Source: Apophysomyces variabilis (taxonomy: Eukaryota > Mucoromycota > Mucoromycetes > Mucorales > Mucoraceae). From it: DNA of 64,000 nucleotides. Positions 11,801 to 24,864 of this stretch are shown here, piece by piece. Where the stretch lies: positions 789,041 to 853,040 of the forward strand of contig MZZL01000380.1 in the NCBI GenBank assembly GCA_002749535.1, read 5' to 3'. The position numbers and the translations under genes were made by a program. The notes beneath the pieces were generated by a model. It had not been told where the DNA came from and searched no databases. It saw only the letters and a program-made list of their open reading frames with translations. Numbering within the stretch: position 1 is the first letter of the stretch; every line of letters starts with the position of its first letter.

Positions 11801-12822
11801 TAACTTTCAATTACACAGTTTCCCGTTATCCTAGATATTGTCAAACGCGCTGTTGACGATGACGGAGAAAATCTGTCTCATACAGAAAGAGTCGAGGATG
11901 ACGAGAATATCACAGATAGCAAGCGTAATTTTGCTCTTGCATTGTTGAGCCATGTCATGGAAAAGCTGGAAGAATTTGTGAGATCAGAAATGTATCGTAA
12001 TCGGCTCGTGTATGTATATGTTATGTGTATGCAATCTCTATTGATATGTTTAACATAAACTTACGTATAGGTTCGCACAGATTTGCAAGTCGCTGCTGGA
12101 AGCTGGCATTTATGCAGGCGACTTTGCATCATTCTTCTTACCTAGACTAGCGCCTTTGGCAGACGATCCAATTGTTAATGTCCGCATCGCAGCATCACGT
12201 GCCATTAGAGCAATATATATGAATGGTAAGACAGAAGGAACCGTGGACATGGATCTTAATTGTCTGCTTATTAGATTCCTATCAGCATGAATTAAATGAA
12301 CTCATACTTTCAGACATGGCACCGGACGATGATGCACAGCCTGGTCGCTTGCTAGATCAAACGCTATACCGGTTAGCTTGCGATAAAGATGAGGATGTAC
12401 GCGCTTTTGTTATTGATCTGGTCGATCGCCAACGTTTACAAGAAACAGGGCAGGAAATGATTAGAGTGATGCAATCTTCAGAGGAAGTTGGTACACCAAT
12501 GCAGGATATCGAAGGGCCTCCATCTCCGACTGCTATCGACTTCTCAAACAGCGAAGATGTACAGAAAGGCTCGAAGGAAGAGGAAGAGACAGTGGGTACT
12601 CCAATGGACTATAGCACGGATGATGATGACAGTGTGCGCGCCAAGCATGACGATGATGATAGCGACGAAATGATGACTGAAGCAAGTGAGCGAGTTGAAA
12701 CTTCTCGAGAGCCCAATCGCCCAACATACGAAATGGCGACAGATACAATTGCAACAACTGAGAATGACGGCAAATCACTCCACTTACCATTCGCGGCATC
12801 ACATCCATCCGAGGAGGCTTAA
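8897..12822 (+). CDS. PP4 regulatory subunit 1-like HEAT-repeat protein
   Basis: Ten exons: 8897-9344, 9411-9513, 9573-9738, 9835-10617, 10668-10838, 10894-11139, 11193-11765, 11819-12009, 12071-12225, 12275-12822 (1127 aa). The N-terminal ~450 residues are acidic and low complexity. After that come HEAT-type helical repeats, such as LISALAGVLGAKRCKEK and YVRKEAAAAIGSLA, then VRRSCVLALPLLC and VRNTLAEIIGELIAKF. These are the style of PP2A/PP4 scaffold subunits. The C-terminus is again acidic. By family knowledge PP4R1 binds the PP4 catalytic subunit and directs substrate choice. The repeats are clear; the PP4R1 assignment, rather than another PP2A-type scaffold, is my best reading. The 50-nt intron 10618-10667 was preferred to a 35-nt alternative. 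Confidence 0.75.
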
Positions 12823-15800
12823 TAGAAAACGAGACATAAAGAGATTTCAAACGTGCATATATCTACTGGAGAACATCTGTTTTTTTCCCTTCCTTTTTCT
12901 GACCTCTTCTATTCATCACCTAACTTTGATTGTTCTCTTCTTTTCCTATCTTGTAGTTTGCCTAATCTTCTCTGTTATAATTGCTTTGTTCCTTTTGTAT
13001 TGTAACTTCTATTGCCTCCTTTTTTGCCTGTGTACTTATTTATGTACCTTTTATTTCAAATGGGGATTTACTATGTTGATCGTGAGCAAAAACTCACTGT
13101 ATTTACTGGTTTCTGATGGAATATTGTGTTTCTTAAGAACTGCATTGTGTTAGTTGCACTATATATATTTTATCCTCTTTGATGCAAGCTCAACATGAAG
13201 CAATTCCTTTTGCGTTTTTTAATAAGGACCATATTTGCAATATGAGAGGAAATTGTTGATGGACATGGTGAAACGAAACCTCTGTTGCATTAAGTCTCCT
13301 TACAACACTGGACGCACACTAAAAAAAAAGGTACTGCACTTCCTTTGTCAAAATAGCGCTCTTTAAGTCTACAAAAAGACAATAGGTCAAAAGGAAGCGT
13401 TATACATGCTCTGCTCAGCAAACCCTAGTTCACGTGAGTCTCACGAGTAGTATGTCAATGTCGGTGAACAAACTTTTTGTGTCAACGCGAAATGTGATAT
13501 CGCTTGTGATATAAAGCAATACTTGCTGTTATTTTATTATACTACACCTACTGAATGGTGCATGAATTTCTATATCATGTATAACCAAACTGGGCACGGG
13601 TTTGAAACGCAATCAGATTTAAGTGGAGCCAATTGAAGAGCGATGTATCCCACATCTACAATTTACAACGATAGCAATAGTGGTATTCTTCGGACTGTTG
13701 CCTTAAATATTATCGGATTCTTTTCGGTTTCCCATAGTGCCGAGCACCTAGTTATTAATTATTAGCATTTAGATATGTCGCTTAATAGTTGTACATTGTT
13801 GAGCCTCATCCCAGGAATACCGCTGCCCAGCTTTTCGAATTTTGCAACACTTTTGGTTTGGTTTTAGGCCTGAGATACAGTGTTGTTAATGACAAACATT
13901 TAATCGCTCTACTTTATCAAATCTTCGTCATGTTGCAAGACATTTATCATATATTACGCTACAGATCGTGAAAAGAAATGTCAATCTGCTCATAAACTGA
14001 GCTATGCTCTATCGACGTCTCATGGACTTGAGAAGCAATCTGCAATGTCCGATTTTACTCTGGTTAAAAAGACATGGTATTTATATTAGTTTCTTGCTCA
14101 TGGATGCCGATGGTAGCCTAACACTACGTGCAGCTAGAATTGCTGGTTATTATGCTCGATTATCATAAAACAGACTAATTAATGAAAGCTTTGGCCGGTG
14201 AACTAGACAGAGTCCGTGAATGCAAAGATCTTGATGCGAGATATGTCCTTTTATATAAAGAGCAAATATAAAGTTTTTGGATACGTCTTCCTCCAAGTCA
14301 TCGCAATTGACATCGGTAAGAGATGACATCTGCTAAACATTACTGGCCTTCACATTTGCTATTACTATTATCAGTGTTGGGTAAATATACGATATAACAT
14401 TCACTCTAAAATGTCGCTAATGTACTTTATTTCCACAAATTAAACTCGCATCGGGCAAATCACTTGGCGCATTTTGGAAACTGGGTTTGACGCTAACCAA
14501 ATCACATTAATGTCGTGTTATAAGAGTTCGAATTATCAATTTTACATACGTTGTCAGAAACCTGACCATGCCATACCCATCTCCCCGCCAAGTGAATGCA
14601 AGATGCACATATAAATTTCATTCATTGCAACATTTGTTTTCAATGTACTGCGACTTGGATTTTCGTAGTTGCAAAATTATTTTGGGAAACTACGGTACAG
14701 GTTTTCTACATCACGTATTCACAACCGGTTGTATCATTAGTAACTGTGTGCCTTGCTATTCAGATAAAAGCTGGTTTGAACTTTCCAGTAAATGTCTTAT
14801 GCAGTCGTACAGACAGGTAATGGGTCCATAGTACTATTAACATTACGTAGAGAGAGAGTGTAATAAATAATCATAAGCATAATTCGAAGATTTGAATGAG
14901 AACGACAACTGCCAAACCGTTAGATGCCATTGTATAGGTATTGGATGAGGCTGGATTCCACTACCCCATCATAAGAAGAATGTACGTTTTGTGCAATGGA
15001 TTTTGCAACAGAATTGCTCCAACGACGTCCATTAATATGAGTAAATACAACGCTTGCATAAAACATCTATGTGGCTATCAAGGTTAGCGAAGCAAACACT
15101 TTATGCAGCAAGCTAGTAAGGTCTTTTGTCCAATACTGTTGAAGCCAGTTTAATGACATCTAGGTGCAATACACTTTGCTTTCTTACATTAGTCTAATTT
15201 GCAAGAATGGCCGTTGTGTACATGAGTTTCTTGTTTGCATACGCTATACCTTTTTGATGAATTGCATCTTCTTAACTTTAATTTGATTTGGACGATCCAA
15301 GTAGGACTGAAGGATATTTACAGCTCTCTTCTACAGAATAAAATGTAAGTGGACAATTGGTCCTTCCATTGAATGCTATACTACCTGCATGATCCGGTAG
15401 AGGTTCATCTCCAGTGATTCAACAGGGTAAAAGAGTATAGATTGATTACCGCCATTCGCAAATCAAATTTGCCTGTATCAATATGCTTTACAGCCAAATA
15501 TGTACTCCGATAAACTAAAGATGTTGCAGTGAGCAATGTTTGATAGGGCAATAAAGTCTTAGGAACCCCAGTTTGCATTCGCAAGGAAACCTGGATTGCA
15601 TCTGTAACCGTTATGATGGCTAGCAACTCTATAATATTACCGTTTTATCAGCAACGCCAACATATACAATTAGTTGTTCTAACCTTCCATCTTTGCATGT
15701 AACTTGTTTATTCATGGTCGATCAACGGATTAGATGAGGATATGTATCTTGCAAAATATAAACCTAATGCAGCAATGATGTAATTTGAGCCTCAGAGCAA

Positions 15801-15930
15801 TAGCCCTTTCTTTTCCCCCCCTCGGGAAGAAATGATCAAGCCTATGACCACGAAAGGTAGTTGACTAAACTAAAATATTGGTAAACCGGTATCACAATAC
15901 CGTTTAACGAATGCTTCATTAACGATGACA
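12823..15930. other. Gene-free AT-rich flank left of the inverted repeat
   Basis: After the 3' UTR of the PP4R1-like gene there are about 3 kb with no frame longer than 90 codons, no splice-linked open frames and no recognisable transposon ends. Composition is visibly AT-rich. I see nothing specific here. Confidence 0.6.
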
Positions 15931-16723
15931 ATAGTTAGCATCACTTTACTAGCCCTGTCCGTCTTCGAAAATACGGTGGCTTCTGGAAAGCTCCTTTTGA
16001 TGCTACATATTATACGTTCCTTAGAAATCCCTGATACAGCAAGATCGGAAGCAATCCATGAACGAAATCTTAATGGGTTGCAGGTCCCTGCTGTTGTGAA
16101 TATATCTACCATTATCTTCTATTGCCGATAAGCAAGTTAGTGAAAACTCTGTTATATACTCTATGAAATTAATGAACATGATCGAAGTGGTAGACACACG
16201 GTCGCTACGAGAATAGTATCAGAAATGTATATAAAGTTGATACTGGAAACATGCGAAAATAGCTTTGCAAAAAATCGACCTAGATGTTTTAAACGAAAAA
16301 CTCGGATGTACCACAATTTACATATTCCACAAATATCGGCCATACCAATCATTTTCATCTAAAAAACTCTTAACGTCAGCGGAGACATGCATTCCAATGC
16401 GTTCACATTTCTATGTTTGTATCCGTAATTTCCTCTTATTGTTTGATTGACTCAGTTTGAATGTATATGGAATACAGCCATGTTTAATCAGACTTGATAG
16501 TGTCTCGATTATAATAGACTCCTATTCCCCTTATATGTTTAAGTAATGCGCTGTGAAGTGTAATCAAATACCCCACCGGATTAAATATTGTCTATTTCTC
16601 TTTGTCTATGCTTGCTGTATTGAAAGGTGTTGCATCCAGCATCGGTTTAGCACAGGATTCTGCCCGTGCTTTTTATCTGCGGTTGTTACGGTGCCCAATG
16701 CCGGTTCGACATGCACTTCATTC

Positions 16724-16925
16724 GAACATCGAGGTGATGCAAGTTCGGCATGTCCTTAAAATCGGAACATCGAGATGGTGCAGTTCCCCATGTTTTTTGT
16801 AAATCGGAGCATCGAGGTGGTGCAGTTCCCCTCCTGAAACCGCTCATCGAGGTGGTGCAGTTCGCCATCCACGGCGAATGGGCGAAGTGCGGCCATGTAC
16901 ATGGACTTGGTGCAGTTCGGCATGG
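16724..16925 (+). repeat. Minisatellite-like GGTGCAGTTC repeats, left arm
   Basis: Five imperfect units built on CATCGAGGTGGTGCAGTTC begin near 16727, 16768, 16810, 16845 and 16900, about 35-56 bp apart. The tract is strikingly GC-rich against its AT-rich surroundings. A mirror copy lies at 23870-24071. The short frames across it show no protein signal. Confidence 0.8.
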
Positions 16926-17255
16926 CACTGACACGAGACAGCCCTCATGTCCCCACACGCCACCCCCGCACCAGCGCGCCGCACTTGCCCTTGCGCGCCA
17001 CCTCGAGCCACCCGGCTCCAGTCACAAGCCCAATCACAACACTTGAAAATTATTATTGCCCTAGTCCCCGCGATCTTTATTAATATCGAGGGATCAATTG
17101 GAACCAGGACAATAATAAAACTTAACAGTCATTATTGGTCCTCAGAATCTTTATTATTAACGGGATCAAAGGACCAAAACGAAGGAAAAAAAAAAAAAGG
17201 GGGAGGGGAAATGAAGACTAAACTATGACTAAACTAAAAACTAAACTATAATCTC

Positions 17256-17472
17256 GGCCAAAAGGCCTTAGAGAGGATAAGCAAAGAGAAAATTAACTTC
17301 ACTTTACTTTGATCTCGGCCCAAAAGGGCCTTAATGTTACGAAGAAAGCGAAAAAGAAGCAGGAAATCATGTTCTTTTATACTTTTTGCTCTGTGACTGG
17401 CAAGTAGAACGGACTTTCGATTATGTCTCTTGTTCTTGAGCAATTTACTGCAGTAGCAGGGCCAATAGGGCC
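17256..17472 (+). repeat. Three related GGCC hairpins, left arm
   Basis: The palindromes GGCC-AAAA-GGCC (17256-17267), GGCCC-AAAA-GGGCC (17317-17330) and GGGCCAATAGGGCC (17459-17472) share loop and flank (ATCTCGGCC precedes the first two). The stem gains a base pair between copies. A mirror copy occupies 23323-23539. Function is unknown. Confidence 0.6.
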
Positions 17473-18732
17473 TGTAGCAAGAAGTAGTGTTAACGTTATA
17501 TGAAAACATCAATAAAAAATTTTGAAAAAAAAATCTAGTATACTACAGATATAACTGTTTTTGGTTTGGAAGAGGATTTGCATGGAATTACAACAAATGG
17601 GGAGGGAATGAGGTACTTGCGTTTATGCGGCCATGACGGACGAATGTCCAATCTAATCAAAAACAGATCAGATCTAGATTAGCATAGATCCAGGCTGCAT
17701 CTCTAACCTGTACGTGCTGTACTTCCTCTTTATTAAACAAGAAAAAAGAAAGCAACCCAAATGAGTCTGGTTTATGCAATGTGGAATCGGTTTGCATCTT
17801 CGTCTAATCAGAGTCAAATGCCGAATGTTCTGTAAAAGCAACTTTTAGCATTGGTTTGCGTAAAGACAAAACAGAAGCAGAGAAATAATGGACTAATCAC
17901 TTTGGTTCCTGGAAAGCATGCATAAACGCATAATGAAACTTAAACCCATAGGCACCAGTAACGTGGCAACCTATACAATACGTAGCACTGCCCATCAACT
18001 TTTATAGCCTTTCTTTCTCCCTTTCTGCAGACAATAATAAAAAAACTGCTTTTTTATTGCCGTCATGTGCAGTTAACTTAAAATCAGACACCGTGATGGT
18101 TAATTGCAAGTCGCATTTCGCTCATTTCAAGCGCTCTGTTTGCGTAATTAGCTTCACAAGGCGCATTTGCACATGAGAAGCATAAAATGCCGTTTCATAC
18201 CATGTTTACAAAGCGTCTTTATTTATGAAACCCATTTTATTCTACTTTACAAACCGTCTTTTTCTCTTGTTCTAACATTTGTACCTATATGTCGTACCAT
18301 GGAGGGCTGCATAAACCTTGCGCGCGCTGTTATTACAGCGAGCCAATCATATGGCAGGATAGCATCGATGCAGTAGAAGTAAGCAAACCAGATGCTGCTT
18401 GCATCTTTAATCCAGTAAAAACATCTGTTATATAGCATTAATGTATTGCTGATGTCTATTGTTCACACACCAGATGCAAAAAAAAGCAATAGGACTGCAG
18501 CGGCGGTTAAAGATGCAGCATTTTGGCTTGAAATTAGCACTCCATTTCCGTTTCACTTGGCCATCACGCATTACCATAAACAAAGTATTGGATTCAACAT
18601 TGCATTCTCATAAGCATATAACGCCAAATAGGAGATAATGGCTTGCAAAGATAACAGTAAAAGTTATGTATTATCCTGTACTCGTAAGTGTTTATGCTGG
18701 TTACGCTTTGCGAATGGGGGAAGTCGCTGTCA

Positions 18733-21700
18733 TGGATGACCGTGCGCAATGAAATCCTGGATTAGGAAATATGCAGTTCCTGTATAAAAAAACACTTTAT
18801 GCTCTACCGCTATCGGAAAATAATCAAAACTGTGTCGCCAAAACAGCCGGAATTCCATCGCCATTTCGATATACATACTAAAAGGTTAGTCTATCTCCTT
18901 TCGTTCGTTTGGAGGGCGAGTATGAATATCAGTGTATTATCCATATGTTTTCTGCAAGGTTCTTGCTTGTTTTAGTGGCCTACAACAGGAATAGTTATTG
19001 CCAATTATATACCTGTGAATTGCTCATGTTTTATAACCACGTCTTGCACTTTAGGAAACAAAAGCAACCCAAAGGCGGTATTTGTGGATTGGATCTATTA
19101 CTTACCAAAGAGATAAATGCCTACTTATCTATAAGCACAATTGATAAGTAGAGGTTCGTTCTTTTAGATTCACTGTTATCTTCAAATTATTTGTAGACAA
19201 ATAAAAAGATCAGAAATTGTTGGTCTAGGTAGTCAACGTACGGTATTCCATAGGAAGGATAATCTGGGCATCCCGCAAAAGAATGACTACGCGCTTAGTT
19301 TCTTGATCTACTTGTCAATGTTGCACTCAAAAGACGTATTTGCATGGCTTGTGGTTAAATAGGTGGTATAATAAACTGTTCATGGTTTCGGTTAGCTTTT
19401 GTTCTCTGTCCGGTCTATGAAAACGAGAAAATGGTTGGATGAATTGATGGTTCGTGTTATTTTGCCGCATACGCTGCTAGGATGGGATATTAACTGTTTG
19501 TGACAAGCTCTTTAAATCAGCAATAGACTGCAAGTGGTAGTAACAAAACATGATCGATGAAATTTTTACATATTAAATAAAACAACACAATTGTGGTTTT
19601 CGCTGTTTCAGAGTACTTGTGGTTCCTTGCAATGTTGACGGCCGTTTATGTCTTTTGCTTAAATTGTTTGCTTTATTTTTTACCTTATAATACCGATTTA
19701 CAACGTCAACATCAGGCATTTACGCATTAGGCATGTAATAAAAACCAAAAAAAAGAAAGCTTTCGACATGCATTGATGAACAAAGACACTCGATGCTAAA
19801 GCAAAGAAGTCCAAACGTAGCAAAGAATATTTCGTACGAATAATACCGATAGCTTTTGAAACCGGTGCTTGCTACACTAGTTAGGAATGCGCTTTTCGAT
19901 TTGTACATTAAATAAAAGCAAACCTTACTACTCATTATAAGTATCTAGTTAGGGACTGCCGTTCGTTAAAATAGGAATGCTATGTCTAGTTTTCTTTTTT
20001 CCATAAGCATTAGTACTGCGGTGGATTGTTATCAACAATATACATAGCATGATTTTTCCACGATGCAAATATGTCACAATAAAAAGTAAAAGAGAAAGAA
20101 TAAATAATACAAAAAAAGATTCATTTTCAATTTAAAGCATAAATAGATAAAAAGAAAGAATCGGTAGATGATGTTATCAGGTCTGGTCTTTTCACAGTCC
20201 TTTTCAGTTTTAGGACGGAATCAAAGAAGGTAATCTGCATGATTTCCTAACGTTCAATTGATATCCGGATCAACCATTGTTTACCTGGTATATATGTAGC
20301 GCTCTCTAAAGGCAAGTTTAAATGATGAAACACTAGTGCCCCGAAAGCTAGTCCTATCTTTCTCAAGGGAAAAGAAAAATAAGCAGAAAAGTTGCGAGTA
20401 ACTCGATCAGCTCGGATCTAACAATGATGCATTGCTAGTAAAACAACATATTGCACGTTAAAGCCAAATTAAAATGAATGATGTTTCTGTTTGTGGATTT
20501 TAGCATGTGATAGGAATCATAATCAATGGATGTCCAACAGTTTAATAAGACATGGAAAGCTGCCAAAGCAAAAGAAAGAAAATGGATGGCGATACAGCTC
20601 TTTATAACGTACCGAAGACGTATTCGTTACCGAGAAACGCTCTATTAGACGTTTGAAAAGTTGAATCCACTCAACTTGTATATTTCAATTAATATAGTCG
20701 TCGTATTGAGCTCTTTCTTTCTTTCTTTTTTTTTCCCTTTGTTTCTCATTTTAGTGCGTAGAAGTAGTCTTTCTTTGGCTCCGTCCTCGTATTATCGTTC
20801 TTTGACCAAAGAAAAAAATACAGATAAGGTATTGTAGCACCCGTTGCTCATTAGCCTTGTTTCATACGCGGTACAGATATATTGGGCTTATGATTGTTTG
20901 ACAGTAGACTCAGTGTCGTATAGCTAGTATGTTGTTATACACCTTAATAGCGGAACTACAATACAGTTTCCCAATTTGGTATATGGATCATCGAATCTTA
21001 CATGCAGTGTAGCTCTCTCCTTTACGCAGTATAAAGACGACCAGAACATCTTACTACATGCATTATGTATCAAACTAAGTGTACAGTTAATCTATGCAAG
21101 GTGGTTCTTTCCCTCTTTCTTTACATCTCTCTATCCTCATAGATCTACACTGCATCTATAGAGACAACACATAAAACAACACATTACACAACGCATACAC
21201 TTACATTTAGAGACAATATATAAATAGTCGTGACAACACAATGATAATAAACAATTAACGACTCAGTCTCAAAGGATTCTATTGTCCGATTTTCTCTTAT
21301 CTCATTTGTCTCTAACATATACCACACACAGAACTAATCCCTGCGGTCTCACTTTACAATGATCTCGCATCATGAACAGTCGTACCTCTACCAAAGCGCG
21401 CATTCCGCAATCTATCTCTTCATTGAAGAGTTTAGAGAATTTATAGTATATAGATATCTTTATCGTACCGCTAACCATCTAAGAAAGCGAATAAAAATTG
21501 CAAGGGAACTATGTCACGAATTTCCCGTTTCCAAGCAACGTAGTTAACGCCGAGAATCCTATAACCGCACCATGTGCATCGTGCCAAACGTCTTTTATTG
21601 TGATAAGTAATCCACTCCGTAGAAAATAAAGCCGTGTTATGTTTTAGCGAAGTAGCATATCCACAACGAATTGTATTGATCTGTAACCCTGGTTTGATTC

Positions 21701-22062
21701 ACGAATATTCAAAGGCAACATCGCTAATTCGGTCAGGGATGAACAACAATGAAGTGCAGACAGTTCCATTGTTTAGCTGTAATGAAATGATTTTGTACGA
21801 CTGGACGGAAGGGATACACTGTGATGCGAACATATAAGCGAAAGTTACGTATATAGTTAGGCTGCGGACTACTTTGCTTCCTGGAGATAGTAAACCAAGA
21901 CATCGGCGCTTATAGTTTCAGTTTCAGCAGGTGCACGGACGGTAAAACGGGCGTCATGCAGGATAAGGTTTATGTAACGCTGCTTTGTCAATTACTTTCC
22001 TTTGTACACGGTGGATATCAGCCTTTCTGCTATTTTCCGTTTCGTAGAACACAGTCATTCCG
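18733..22062. other. Unique AT-rich core between the inverted arms
   Basis: This 3,330-bp segment is present once. It has no frame above 81 codons, no splice-linked open frames, and no tRNA-like or transposase sequence. Homopolymer A and T runs are frequent (for example 20090-20110 and 20715-20735). Its position between identical inverted arms, in the middle of about 13 kb without a gene, is its main feature. Confidence 0.8.
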
Positions 22063-24864
22063 TGACAGCGACTTCCCCCATTCGCAAAGCGTAACCAGCA
22101 TAAACACTTACGAGTACAGGATAATACATAACTTTTACTGTTATCTTTGCAAGCCATTATCTCCTATTTGGCGTTATATGCTTATGAGAATGCAATGTTG
22201 AATCCAATACTTTGTTTATGGTAATGCGTGATGGCCAAGTGAAACGGAAATGGAGTGCTAATTTCAAGCCAAAATGCTGCATCTTTAACCGCCGCTGCAG
22301 TCCTATTGCTTTTTTTTGCATCTGGTGTGTGAACAATAGACATCAGCAATACATTAATGCTATATAACAGATGTTTTTACTGGATTAAAGATGCAAGCAG
22401 CATCTGGTTTGCTTACTTCTACTGCATCGATGCTATCCTGCCATATGATTGGCTCGCTGTAATAACAGCGCGCGCAAGGTTTATGCAGCCCTCCATGGTA
22501 CGACATATAGGTACAAATGTTAGAACAAGAGAAAAAGACGGTTTGTAAAGTAGAATAAAATGGGTTTCATAAATAAAGACGCTTTGTAAACATGGTATGA
22601 AACGGCATTTTATGCTTCTCATGTGCAAATGCGCCTTGTGAAGCTAATTACGCAAACAGAGCGCTTGAAATGAGCGAAATGCGACTTGCAATTAACCATC
22701 ACGGTGTCTGATTTTAAGTTAACTGCACATGACGGCAATAAAAAAGCAGTTTTTTTATTATTGTCTGCAGAAAGGGAGAAAGAAAGGCTATAAAAGTTGA
22801 TGGGCAGTGCTACGTATTGTATAGGTTGCCACGTTACTGGTGCCTATGGGTTTAAGTTTCATTATGCGTTTATGCATGCTTTCCAGGAACCAAAGTGATT
22901 AGTCCATTATTTCTCTGCTTCTGTTTTGTCTTTACGCAAACCAATGCTAAAAGTTGCTTTTACAGAACATTCGGCATTTGACTCTGATTAGACGAAGATG
23001 CAAACCGATTCCACATTGCATAAACCAGACTCATTTGGGTTGCTTTCTTTTTTCTTGTTTAATAAAGAGGAAGTACAGCACGTACAGGTTAGAGATGCAG
23101 CCTGGATCTATGCTAATCTAGATCTGATCTGTTTTTGATTAGATTGGACATTCGTCCGTCATGGCCGCATAAACGCAAGTACCTCATTCCCTCCCCATTT
23201 GTTGTAATTCCATGCAAATCCTCTTCCAAACCAAAAACAGTTATATCTGTAGTATACTAGATTTTTTTTTCAAAATTTTTTATTGATGTTTTCATATAAC
23301 GTTAACACTACTTCTTGCTACAGGCCCTATTGGCCCTGCTACTGCAGTAAATTGCTCAAGAACAAGAGACATAATCGAAAGTCCGTTCTACTTGCCAGTC
23401 ACAGAGCAAAAAGTATAAAAGAACATGATTTCCTGCTTCTTTTTCGCTTTCTTCGTAACATTAAGGCCCTTTTGGGCCGAGATCAAAGTAAAGTGAAGTT
23501 AATTTTCTCTTTGCTTATCCTCTCTAAGGCCTTTTGGCCGAGATTATAGTTTAGTTTTTAGTTTAGTCATAGTTTAGTCTTCATTTCCCCTCCCCCTTTT
23601 TTTTTTTTTCCTTCGTTTTGGTCCTTTGATCCCGTTAATAATAAAGATTCTGAGGACCAATAATGACTGTTAAGTTTTATTATTGTCCTGGTTCCAATTG
23701 ATCCCTCGATATTAATAAAGATCGCGGGGACTAGGGCAATAATAATTTTCAAGTGTTGTGATTGGGCTTGTGACTGGAGCCGGGTGGCTCGAGGTGGCGC
23801 GCAAGGGCAAGTGCGGCGCGCTGGTGCGGGGGTGGCGTGTGGGGACATGAGGGCTGTCTCGTGTCAGTGCCATGCCGAACTGCACCAAGTCCATGTACAT
23901 GGCCGCACTTCGCCCATTCGCCGTGGATGGCGAACTGCACCACCTCGATGAGCGGTTTCAGGAGGGGAACTGCACCACCTCGATGCTCCGATTTACAAAA
24001 AACATGGGGAACTGCACCATCTCGATGTTCCGATTTTAAGGACATGCCGAACTTGCATCACCTCGATGTTCGAATGAAGTGCATGTCGAACCGGCATTGG
24101 GCACCGTAACAACCGCAGATAAAAAGCACGGGCAGAATCCTGTGCTAAACCGATGCTGGATGCAACACCTTTCAATACAGCAAGCATAGACAAAGAGAAA
24201 TAGACAATATTTAATCCGGTGGGGTATTTGATTACACTTCACAGCGCATTACTTAAACATATAAGGGGAATAGGAGTCTATTATAATCGAGACACTATCA
24301 AGTCTGATTAAACATGGCTGTATTCCATATACATTCAAACTGAGTCAATCAAACAATAAGAGGAAATTACGGATACAAACATAGAAATGTGAACGCATTG
24401 GAATGCATGTCTCCGCTGACGTTAAGAGTTTTTTAGATGAAAATGATTGGTATGGCCGATATTTGTGGAATATGTAAATTGTGGTACATCCGAGTTTTTC
24501 GTTTAAAACATCTAGGTCGATTTTTTGCAAAGCTATTTTCGCATGTTTCCAGTATCAACTTTATATACATTTCTGATACTATTCTCGTAGCGACCGTGTG
24601 TCTACCACTTCGATCATGTTCATTAATTTCATAGAGTATATAACAGAGTTTTCACTAACTTGCTTATCGGCAATAGAAGATAATGGTAGATATATTCACA
24701 ACAGCAGGGACCTGCAACCCATTAAGATTTCGTTCATGGATTGCTTCCGATCTTGCTGTATCAGGGATTTCTAAGGAACGTATAATATGTAGCATCAAAA
24801 GGAGCTTTCCAGAAGCCACCGTATTTTCGAAGACGGACAGGGCTAGTAAAGTGATGCTAACTAT
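22063..24864 (-). repeat. Right arm of long inverted repeat (2,802 bp)
   Basis: This is the reverse complement of 15931-18732 with the constant coordinate sum 40795. The inner edge is TGACAGCGACTT (22063) and the outer edge GTGATGCTAACTAT (ending 24864). The flanks outside the two arms differ (left ...AACGATGACA, right AAATTGCGAC...), so there is no evident target-site duplication. It carries the same minisatellite and GGCC hairpins in mirror orientation. Confidence 0.97.
23870..24071 (-). repeat. Minisatellite-like GGTGCAGTTC repeats, right arm
   Basis: Mirror image of 16724-16925, read here as GAACTGCACC units. Confidence 0.8.

Larger units (their letters stand above)
15931..18732 (+). repeat. 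Left arm of long inverted repeat (2,802 bp)
   Basis: Every position x in this arm pairs with 40795-x in the right arm. Short open frames on both arms map onto each other with identical translations and lengths, so I see no indel and no mismat in the parts compared. The outer edge falls at ATAGTTAGC (15931) and the inner edge at GCTGTCA (18732); beyond both, similarity stops abruptly. No transposase, no long frame and no conserved terminal motif is present. It contains a GC-rich minisatellite (16724-16920), GGCC hairpins (17256-17472) and a poly-A/poly-G stretch near 17185. Confidence 0.97.

Noticed and set aside
16686..16958. 90-codon frames across the minisatellite (both arms)
   Set aside because: The frame is a by-product of the GC-rich tandem repeat; repeated peptides follow the DNA unit, not a fold.
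15931..24864. Inverted arms as giant terminal inverted repeats of a DNA transposon
   Set aside because: No transposase in the core, no conserved end motif and no target-site duplication at the outer edges.
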